Positions 47,620 through 57,723 of a stretch of DNA of 64,000 nucleotides are shown one piece after another. The stretch is from assembly GCF_004664715.2 (NCBI RefSeq), contig NC_051070.1:73040200-73104199 (forward strand), given 5' to 3'. A model generated the notes under the pieces. The model was not told the DNA's origin and did no database searches. It worked only from the letters and a program-made list of their open reading frames with translations. The DNA comes from Peromyscus leucopus (lineage: Eukaryota; Chordata; Mammalia; Rodentia; Cricetidae). The translations under genes were made by a program, and so were the position numbers. How positions within the stretch are numbered: the stretch's first letter is position 1; the number at the start of each line of letters is the position of its first letter.

Positions 47620-48720
47620 GTGCAATCCACAGACCCAGAGAGGCTAAGTAACAAGGAGGGCTCAAGGTGGACACTTGGATCTCCCTGGGAAAAGGAAATA
47701 GAAGATATTTTGTGGATGGACTGGGGGTGAGTTGGGATGGGAATATGGGGGGCGAGGTGGGGGTGGGGAGGAGAGGGAGAGTACTGAAAGCTGACTGGGA
47801 ACGGGGGAGGGGGTCATGCCAGGGTCAGGTAGAAATCTAGTGCAAGGAAACCTCACAGGAATCTAAAAGGATGACTCCAGCTGTAGCCTGCACTTGCTAC
47901 TTTCTGTGACCAGGCAAGACTATCAGTGGAGGGACTGGGACACCAACCCAGCCACATAACCTTCCACCTACAGTCTGTTCTGCCTATGGGATGTGCTGGG
48001 GGGAGGGTGACACAGATTTGTAGGAGTGGCCAACCAGTGACTGGTACAGCCTGAGACCCATGCCACAAGAGCCCACCCCAACACTGTCAGGACCTAAAGG
48101 CTACATGAACCTAGGATAGAACCAAACACAACTGGAGAAAAAAAAAATGTCCATCTAAAGATGCCTAATGATACTCTGTTATACTTGTAGATCTGTGCCT
48201 AGCTCAATTGTCATCAGAGAGGCTTCCTCCAGCAACTGATGGAAACAGATGCAGAGACCCACAGGCATAACATTAGGCCAACCTCGGGGAATCCTGCTGA
48301 AGAAAGGAAGGAGTCTACAAGCCAGAGGGGTCAAGGCCATCACAAGAAAACCCACATAATTCACTAACCTGGCTCACGGGCTCACAGCTTCTGAACTGAC
48401 AGCTAGGGAGCCTGCATGGGACTGACTTAGGCTCTCTGCATATATGGGACAGTTGTGTAGCTTGGTTCTCTTGTGGAACTCCTAACAGTGGGAGCAGGGA
48501 CTGTTTGATTCATTTGCTGGCATTTGGGACCCTACTCCTCATACTGGGTTGCCTTGCCCAGCCTTAATACAAAGGGAGGTGCTTAGTCTGACTGCCACTT
48601 GATAGGCCGAGCTTGTTGATGTCCACGGGAGACCTGTGCTTTTCCTGAACAGAAACTGAGCAGGAGTAGATTGGGGGGAACAGGGGAGGTAGGGGTGGGA
48701 ATGGGGCAAACATGTGCAGA
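47620..48720 (+). mobile_element. L1 3'UTR fragment, sense
   Basis: The text around 48550-48720 (gtctgactgccac, acgggagacctgtgc, ttcctgaacagaaac followed by G-rich sequence) matches the rodent L1 3'UTR, with G-rich polypurine runs typical of that region. The ORFs here are noise. Confidence 0.7.
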
Positions 48721-49344
48721 CATGTCGGCGAAACACCCATGCACAGAATTCTGTGTCTGCCTGGTAACCTACTTATTGCCACTACAACTGGCTCCCAAAG
48801 CCCAATTTGGTTCTAAAATTAGGCACAGTATGGAATGAGACTATATTGTGTATCCCTATATGATTGAGTAATATTTTCTTAGTGGATTAATCTTTGGCAC
48901 TCACTTGTCTGTCAATCATTTTGTAAGGCCATTTAAGTCCATGGTCTTTTTCTGTTTTGTATGCCTGATTCCTGTCCCATCAGTGCCTTATCTTTAAATG
49001 CTTCATGATGTGGCTGCAGGTAAACTTTGCTCCTCACTGCTGAGAGCCTAAGCAGTGAGGTTGTAGTCCATCCCATACAAAACTGGCTTGTCTTCTCGGG
49101 CTTCATGAGGATAGGCAGGCTGCCCCCAGTGGTGCTTTCTGAACTTTGCCAAGTCAAACAATTATAAAGCAGGAGGTGATTATAGGACGGAAAAAGTTCA
49201 GGGCCCAGGCCTATAGCTATAGCGGACCTTTTATTGTAATATTTCACAGGACTGTAGTGATTGATTACGGAAGTTACTGAAACACTCATGTTTAAATTTA
49301 AATGGTTGGTTGTTTTCCCAATTAATAAATTTCTTTTTTAAATT

Positions 49345-50285
49345 TATGTGTGCCAGTGTTTTTGCTTGAATGTACATCCGTTCACCATTTACATTCCTGA
49401 CGGAGGTCAGAAGACAGGACATCGGAGTCCCTAGAACTGAATGGGAGTTAACAGGCAGTAGTGAGGTGCCATCTGGGTGCTGGAAATCGAACCCAGGTCC
49501 TGCAAGAGCAGCCAGCCAGTGAGTGCTCTTAACCCCAGAACCTTCTCTGTCCCAGTTCCTCCCTTTTCAGAGAGGTTTCTTTGTCACAGGCCTGGCTGTC
49601 TTAGAACTCACTCTGTAGACCATGCTGGCCTGGAACTCAGATCTGCCTGCCTCTTCCTCCTGAGTGCTGGGATTAAAGGGATATGCTGCCACCACTTGGC
49701 CCAGTGAATAAATAATACATTTCAAAGCAGTTTAAAATCCAGTGTAAGGGTACAGCATACTCTTAAGCTGAAAGCTGATTCAGCAGAATAGTGTCCCAGA
49801 ATCAACCTGCAGCCAGATGGACAAGAACACAAAGCAAACCCTGATAGTCCTGCCTGTTGGCTGTCTTTAGCAGTGAGCTCTCATTTTGTCTGTCAGTGAA
49901 ATGCATGGGGCAGCATAGAGTTTACTTGAGAATTTTATATTAACAGCTCTTGGATATTCTATAGGAATTTTTGACATGGTTAGTCAGGAAGATATGCACA
50001 GAGGCTAACTCAGCATTTAATTTATAAAAGCTCAGAACCAATATCTATTAGAGTAAATAAGTCTATAATATGGTGGTATGCTTTACTATATGCCTGAAGT
50101 AAGTATTGTAGAAGTCTTGAGTGTTTTTTTTTTTTTTGGTTTTTCGAGACGGTTTCTCTGTGTAGCTTTGCGCCTTTCCTGGAGCTCACTTGGTAGCCCA
50201 GGCTGGCCTCGAACTCACAGAGATCCGCCTGGCTCTGCCTCCCGAGTGCTGGGATTAAAGGCATGCGCCACCAACGCCCGGCGTC
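49345..50285 (-). repeat. B3 (-), B1 (-) and young B1 (-)
   Basis: B3 at about 49345-49560, B1 at about 49565-49705 and a well-preserved B1 at about 50127-50282 with the 'agctttgcgcctttcctggag' variant. Confidence 0.8.
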
Positions 50286-50924
50286 TTGAGTGTTTTTACT
50301 CTTGGAAATTTAAGTGAGATTGTACTTGATTTCTACTCTATATGTTTGGGACAGTTAAAACCAGACACTCAAAAGGCTCAGTTATTTTAAACGTATGGTA
50401 GGTAGTATATGGTTTACCCAAGACCCTCCTAAAAGGAACCCTGCTCCCCCAAGCTAAGGCCCTAAACTGAGTTCCCGGAAGCAGAAGTTTTGAGTGAGTA
50501 GTAAAGCAGCTGACCCCAAGCCCAGACACCTGGGGAGTGAATAAGAGTACAGACCCTGCAATTTCAAACCCAGCTTGCCTAGGAAAACAGCTTTGCGTCT
50601 CCATTCTCCGTAGCTACAGAAACCCCATCTTGAAGCATGTAGTTTTCATTCTCTTGAACTCTGGTCATTTAGTGACTGGGTCCTGTGCCCTGATTATGTC
50701 CTGTCTAGAACTAGAGATGCCACATCTCCTATCTTTGAATAAAGTCTGCTATCGTTGGAGGCTGTCTAAATTCTCATCTTTTATTTCTTCATACAAACCT
50801 AATATTTACTTATCCAATTTCCCTTGACTGATTTGTACCAGTAGGATGAAGTTGCTAGGGGGAAAAGCAAATGTTAGAACAATCTCATTAGTGGAAGGAA
50901 TCGGGTCTACTGGCTGTAGCTTAG

Positions 50925-51545
50925 TTGTTTGCCTAACGTGTATTGTTGTACCCAGAGTCCCCCAAAGACCATCAAGAGACCGAATCCAATGCAAAAGCAG
51001 AATCTTTTTACTGTTGCGAGTTAACCCGGGCCCCTCTATCTGTCTGACACAGCAGCAGAGCAGGAGAGATCCCGAGTTAGCAAGGGGGCAGGGTATTTAT
51101 AGGGAGTAAAGCAAGGGGTGGGGTGGGGTTCTTGGGATCTACAGACTACATAGGAATAGACTCAGGATTGGTTTATTCGAGTGGCAATCATGTCAGTAAC
51201 TTTTAATTGGCTAGGGTTAGTTGGGGCAGGCCTGGACAAGTCCCAGGCTTTGTCTTTGAGCTGCTATGGAGGCTGGCTGTTCTAGCATGTACTGACTGGG
51301 GGCTGGCTCAGTGGCCCAGGCTTGGTGCATCCTGTCTCCCTGTCCCTGCTCCCAGGGGCATCAGTGACTATCTTTTGTTCATGACCCTCTCAGAAAATGC
51401 TTGCTCAGTCTCAGGAAACTGAAATTGAGGCCTGATCTCTGAGAGAAGGCTGAGCAGGAAACTGAAATTGAGGCCCAATCTCTGAGAGAAGGCTGAGCAG
51501 CTTGTTATGGTGTCTGCTTGGTCCCTTCAGTATGAAAACCAGGTT
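50925..51545 (-). mobile_element. LTR-like element with 43-bp tandem duplication
   Basis: Non-SINE sequence whose 'gcaaaagcagaatctttttac' edge resembles a reversed R/poly(A) region. At 51412-51454 and 51455-51497 a 43-bp unit (gaaactgaaattgaggcc...) is duplicated in tandem, as in retroviral U3 enhancers. It has no coding capacity. Confidence 0.5.
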
Positions 51546-51889
51546 CTATAACTCCAGCACACACTTTCCTGATCCCAGCCTTTAGTAAAAGTTCAGAAGT
51601 TCAAGGTCATCCTGTGCTACACAGTGAGTTTAAGGCCACTGTAGGAAACATGGAGCCTGTCTCAAAAATCAAAGAGAAAGAGGTTTAATATTGGGAAACT
51701 CCATTGGTTGGTGTCCATTATGTAGCTATAATTAGCTCATAACAGGGTCATCTCTTCTGAGAAGGTGCCTGCAAGAAAACGGCATTATGGTTTGCATCCT
51801 AAAAGACAAAAAACAAAACAAGACAAACAAAAAACCACTGACAGGCAGGAAAACCACAGATAACCGCTGAAGGGCAAAGTTACAGCAGT

Positions 51890-52405
51890 ATTTAGGAGTT
51901 GAAGGGATGGCTCAGCAGTTAAGAGCACTAGCTGCTGCTGCTCTTCCCGGGGTCCTGAGTTCAATTCCCAGCACCACATGGTGGGAGCACAGCTAGTTTC
52001 ATGGGATCCTATGCCCTCTGCTGGAGTGCTGATGTACACGCAGACAACAGCCACGTTACATAAATTACATAAATCAATCTTGAAAACAAAATAATCCCCT
52101 TAACTATCTGAATGCTACCAGCAAAGCTATCTCAAAGTTCCGACTCCTGGGGCAGTTGGGATGCCTCAGTAGTTATTGCTGACCTAGAGGACCGGATCAT
52201 CCTCAGCGTCGAGAAATCTTTCACAAAAGTATGGCACTTGATCCCGCTGCTGCTGCTGCTGCTTTTTTTTGGCTTTTGGTTTTTTTTGAGACAGGGTTTC
52301 CCCGTGCCTGAGACCAGGCTGGCCTCGAACTCACAGAGATCCGCCTGCTTCTCCCTCCCGAGTGCTGGGGTTGAAGGCGCGCGACGCCGCCACCACCACC
52401 CGGCC
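51890..52405. repeat. B2 (+) and B1 (-) upstream of the CpG block
   Basis: A plus B2 (about 51890-52085) and a minus B1 (about 52262-52405, ending ccaccacccggcc). Between them, 52140-52230 looks like a diverged tRNA-derived SINE. Confidence 0.7.
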
Positions 52406-52439
52406 TATTGCTTCCTTGTGAATATCTGCAATACCGACC

Positions 52440-52960
52440 CTGCGTGTATTCGGACGGGGAAAAGCGGGAGGACAAGCCTCTGGCGGAGAGATCACCTCAG
52501 CGCCGAGCACCGAGCACCGAGCACCGAGCGCCGGGTGCTCCCCAGCAGCCCGCCTCGTGCTACCCAGCAGGCCCCGCGGCCGGCCGGCCGGCACGCATGC
52601 GCCCTGACAGCTCGGCCGGCCACGCGGAGCCTGCGTGCCTCGCTTGGTGGAAGGCCGACCCGCGCCTCTAGCTTGCTTTGCTGCAGGTATTTTGTCCGTC
52701 GTCGTCGTTGATCACTGTGAGCGGTGAGGGGGAAAAGGTTGAAACCCCAGTGAACACAGTGTGGTGGGTCTTGTTCTGAAGCGCTCGGCCGGCCTCGCGT
52801 GTACGGCTTTCCCGCCTGCCCTGTGGCGGAGTTGGCGGCGCCGTCCGCTCCAGCTAGGACGGGGAGCAGTGTTACTCCCCGGGGAGGTAAAGTCAGGCTG
52901 GCCGCTGGCTGTCAGGTGAACGGGATCTGGAAATTCAGCAAGGACGTCTGGGTATGGGTC
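52440..52960 (+). promoter_or_regulatory. Ccnb1ip1: CpG-rich second promoter, proximal to Ccnb1ip1
   Basis: An abrupt CpG-dense block in AT-rich surroundings. It holds (GGCC)n at about 52577-52590, an NRF1-like cgcatgcgcc at 52594-52603 and about 3.5 tandem copies of CGAGCAC at 52504-52529. It lies about 2 kb before the coding exon. No TATA box is evident. NRF1 sites are common in germline-active CpG promoters, which fits a meiotic gene. Confidence 0.7.
52610..52686 (+). other. Ccnb1ip1: Candidate proximal untranslated first exon of Ccnb1ip1 (donor after 52686)
   Basis: The CpG block contains the donor GCTGCAG|gtattt at 52687, which would splice to the acceptor ttgttag| before 54548. The 5' boundary is arbitrary because no TSS element is visible. 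Another possible donor is CTGTCAG|gtgaac at 52916-52917. Confidence 0.4.
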
Positions 52961-53119
52961 CCTTGGAAGGCTGTCTCGTAGCGCGTGGTGGCCTCAGAGT
53001 GGCGGGATCCAGGGATGACTTCGGGCTACTCATCTTGTAGAGGCTGCCTCCCAGGTGGTGGGTTGTGCAGGTGTGGCATTTGAGATGAAGGTGTCAGCAT
53101 GTCCACTGACCCCGTTACT

Positions 53120-53515
53120 ACAGCATCATCATCATCGTCATCATCATCATCATCATTTACTCGTCTTTCTTTTTTTAAATTAATTTTTTTCATTTATTTA
53201 ACATACCAATTACAGTTTCCCCCTCCCTCCTCTCTTCCTGTTCCCTCCCCCGACCTCCTCACCCCCTCCATCCAATCCTCTTCGTTCAGAAAGGGGCAGG
53301 CTTCCCATGGGCGTCAACAAAGCATGGCATATATCACGTTGAGGCAGGACCAAGCTCATCCCCTGCGTCAAGGCTGGGCGAGACACTCCAGCGTGGGGAA
53401 TGTGTTTTGTTTTTGAGACAGGAGCTTGCTGTGTAGCCCAGGCTGGCCTCGAGCTAGGGATGGCCAGCTTCAGCCTCCTGAGTGCTGGGATTACAGATGT
53501 GGCCCATCGCCCTGT
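53120..53515 (-). repeat. (CAT)n, antisense L1 fragment and B1
   Basis: A CAT/ATC trinucleotide tract (53121-53157), an antisense L1 segment (about 53165-53400: cccatgggcgtcaacaaagc, ttgaggcaggaccaagc) and a minus B1 (about 53413-53510). Confidence 0.7.
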
Positions 53516-53821
53516 TAAGGAAACATTCTTAAGTTGTACGTTGAATGTGCTCACTTTTCCTTGGTGTATAATTGATACACCACTATTATTTAATATATGA
53601 CTTGTTAATGTTATTGCTTTCTATATGTGGACACTACTGAAAAGTAACTTAGTCTAGAGAATTAATTGTCAATGTGTTAAATCAAACTATGGCAATATAT
53701 ACATAATAAATAGATGTATTATTTAACTGATAATAAAATTTAAACAAACATTTTAATGTAGACTTTCAGGCTTCATCATAGATGAATTAGCTTAGTTTAT
53801 ATCTAATTTTATCAGGCAGCT

Positions 53822-54265
53822 AGTCTTTTTTTTTTTTTTTTTTTTGATTTTTCGAGACAGGGTTTCTCTGTGTAGCTTTGCGCCTTTCCTGGAGCTCACT
53901 TGGTAGCCCTGGCTGGCCTCGAACTCACAGAGATCCACCTGGCTCTGCCTCCCGAGTGCTGGGATTAAAGGCGTGCGCCACCAACGCCTGGCCACAGCTA
54001 GTCTTTTAATCAAGACAGTTCAGTTAAGAAATATGAGAAATCAAGATGTATTAAAAAAAAAAAACCCTTAAGAGTGTCACTTAATTTTTTACTGAAAAGT
54101 CCCTGCAGTTATGTGCAGCCTCATGCTTGCCAAGTACAAGATGTACTAGCCCTGACTGTCCTGGATCTCACTATATAGATCAGGCTGACCTTGAATTTAC
54201 AAAGATCTGCCTGCTTCTACAGCCCAAACACTGTATTAAAGGCTTGCACCATGACGCCTGGCCTT
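53822..54265 (-). repeat. Two B1 SINEs
   Basis: A young minus B1 (about 53823-53993) with a long T tract and an older minus B1 (about 54140-54265). Confidence 0.8.
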
Positions 54266-54572
54266 AATAGAATGCTTTATGTGCTGGTGTTGGAAAATGA
54301 CACAACAGACAGATTGAATTTTTGTGATGTTCTAAACATTTGCCATGTACATAGTATTCTTGGCATTGGTAAGAGTTGGAACTATCTGTATATATAAGGA
54401 AAGACCACAGTATTGAGGCTGAAATCAATATAATTTTAATAAATGCCCAAAATATCCATTTTTTTTGTTAGAAAAAAAGTACATTTTTTAAAATTTCCAT
54501 ATTCATTACAATTTGACTTGCTTATCTCTTCCTTTATTCCTTGTTAGGATTCTTCTTCTGGAAGCTATTATC

Positions 54573-57500
54573 ATGTCTTTGTATGAGGACATGTTGCTTT
54601 GCAACTATCGAAAATGTCGTCTCAAGCTTTCTGGCTATGCTTGGGTTACTGCCTGCTCTCACATCTTCTGTGACCAGCATGGCAGTGGTGAATTCAGCCG
54701 TTCACCAGCTATCTGCCCTGCCTGCAACAGTACCCTTTCTGGAAAGCTAGATATTGTCCGTACCGAACTCAGCCCGTCAGAGGAATATAAAGCTATGGTA
54801 TTGGCAGGGCTTCGACCAGAGATTGTTTTGGACATTAGCTCCCGAGCATTGGCCTTCTGGACATACCAGGTTAGTGCTTAGGGGCTGGGGAGATGTCTCA
54901 GTGGGTAAAGTGCTTGTGTAAGCATGAGGACCTGAGTTCAGCACCCATAGGAGAGCTGGCCTCTCATGTGTGCAAACATCAGCCTCCATGTGCGCAAATA
55001 CAGCGTACACTGAAGTATCATCTGAGGCCTAGGTAGGATCTCTTTTTGTCTTGGTATGGGATGCTGCTGAACCCAAGGCCTTGTGCTTAAAAGGTAAGTG
55101 CTTTACCACTGTGCTAAATCTGTAACTCCCTTCTGAGGGATTTCCTTTAAAAGTCCTTTCACAGCCGGGCGGTGGTGGCGCACGCCTTTAATCCCAGCAC
55201 TCGGGAGGCAGAGCCAGGCGGATCTCTGTGAGTTCGAGGCCAGCCTGGGCTACCAAGTGAGCTCCAGGAAAGGCGCAAAGCTACGCAGAGAAACCCTGTC
55301 TCGAAAAACCAAAAAAAAAAAAAGTCCTTTCACTATTATATTTATATTTCTTACACATGCATGAATGTACAGAAAACCTTCTTTAAATATTCTCCCCTAA
55401 TTTTTATTACAAGTATTAATCATGTGCTAAGTAGATATTTTTGTTTTTATATTTTGTGAGGAACTGTTTGTACTCATACTTTTGTTTTATTGTTTATACT
55501 GTGTGGCATTTACCCACACATTTGTTCATCAGTTAGCTCAAGAATTTTTTTGCAGTGCTCACGACCAAACCCAGGGTCTTGCATATGCTAGCCAAGCACT
55601 TTTTCAGCCCTGATCATGTTTTTGTAGGAAACTGCCAAACTGTTTTCTATTGGCTGTACTACTTTGTATTCCTGCCAAAATGACAAATTATAATTTTGGC
55701 CATTTTAATGAGGTAGAGTAGAATCTCCTTAATTTTCCTGAGAAATGATAGGAACCTATGCTCATTTTTTTTTTTTGCCTGTTTTTACGTTTAGTTATTG
55801 TGTGTGCATGTTCTGGATCCATAGGTCAGATAACAATTCGTGGGAATTGGGTTTCTCCATCATGTGTAATCTTGAGGTTGAACTGAGGTCTTCAGGATGT
55901 TGTTTTTCGTTTTTTGGGACAGGGTCTCATGTAATCCTAGCTGGTCTGGAATTATCTATGTAGGCTAGGCTGGCTTCAAGCACACAGAATCTGCCTCTGC
56001 CTTCTGAGTGTTGGGATTAAAGGAATATGCCACCATGCCCCGACTTTGCCCATTTTTAAAGTGGTTTTGTTGTTTCTGCTGTTTAAGCATCCTTTCTTAT
56101 TTTGGATATCAGCCCTTTTCAGATCTTTTGCAAGTTTGTTCTCCTAGTCTGTGATTTGTCTTTTTCATTCAACAGTGCCTTTCATGGAGTAGAGATTTTT
56201 ATTTTATTGACATCTTCAGTGACTTTTTTTGATGTTGTCTAAAAGTCATTGGTGGGGCTGAGAAAGTGGCTCACTGGTAAAGACTTCACTTGTGGCTTTC
56301 ATGGAGGGCCTGGGTTCAATTCCTGGCATCCACACATGGTGGCTCCCAGTCATGCATAACTCTAGTCTCAGAGAACCTGAAGCCTTCTTCTGACTGGTGC
56401 ATATACATACATTCAGGCAACGTAAATATATAATATAACTGTCATTGCCAACTTCAGAGTGTCTAGATTTCCTTTGTGTTATCACCTATGAGTTGATTTG
56501 CAGTTTGTATTCAGGTCTGATTCATTCTGAGTTAATCCTGTGAGGCCTCAATGTTTGCTCCCATTCTATGTTTTCCTATCATGGCTGCTTTTTCCAGTTA
56601 CCAGAGAAGACGTGTACCACCATGTGCACTGCCCCACGTGATTATGTTTTTTATCTGGCTTTAAATATTGTAATAATTATATCCCTGTATAAGCATCCTT
56701 TCCACTTGAGCTTGGATGAGGTTCTACAGTCTCTAACATTGTGGTGCTTCTCATTTATTTGGACAGGTACACCAGGAACGTCTCTATCAAGAATATAATT
56801 TCAGCAAGGCTGAGAGCCATCTGAAACAGATGGAAAAGATATATACACAGCAAATACAGAGCAAGGATGTAGAATTGACCTCTATGAAAGGAGAGGTCAC
56901 GTCCATGAAGAAAGTTCTAGAAGAATACAAGAAAAAGTTTAGTGATATCTCTGAAAAACTTATGGAGCGCAATCGCCAGTATCAAAAGCTTCAAGGCCTT
57001 TATGATAGCCTTAGGCTGCGAAATATCTCTATTGCTAGCCAAGAAGGTTCCCTGGAACAAGCTACAATTGCACAGTCTGGTGTCTTTGGCTTTCCATTAG
57101 GTAAGAAGGAATCTGATACCCAACACCTAGTTTTTAAATTAGGATTTTTCACACTGTGCTGCATAGTTCTGCACACCCAGAAGGCTTCGAGAGTGGTGAG
57201 CCATGGTAAGCTGGGGATTCCTTGTCTTATTCTGTACAATATTGCTCTCAGTTGTATTTGCATACATTTAATTGTCTTTATCATTTTATTTTTTTGAGAC
57301 AAGGTCTCAACCCTGGCTGTTCTAGAATTCACTGTGTAGACAAGACTGTCCTCAAACTCACAGATCTGCTTGCCTCTGCCTCTTGAATCCTGGGATTAAA
57401 GGAGTATGCCACCATGTCTAGTTTAAGTTATTTTCAATTTGAGAAGAGTTAATCTCTGCAAAACAAATGTTCAAGTTGTACTCTGCTAGCTGTTTAGTGG

Positions 57501-57683
57501 TGGTAATTAGTATGAGCTAGAGCTTTTCATTAGTGAGTGTTAGCACTGCTGTTTCTTGTTTTCATGTGATTTGCATTGCACAGCCCATCCTTTAACCAGC
57601 TCTCTTGCATTTGCCAACAAGGCTGTGTTTTAGTTTCTTTCACATGCCAACATGTATTTTTATTTCATTACATTTATTTGCTT

Positions 57684-57723
<40 letters not shown>

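Noticed and set aside
52112..52711. 199-codon open frame
   Set aside because: It runs through a degenerate SINE, a B1 and the CpG block with no family similarity; composition explains its openness.
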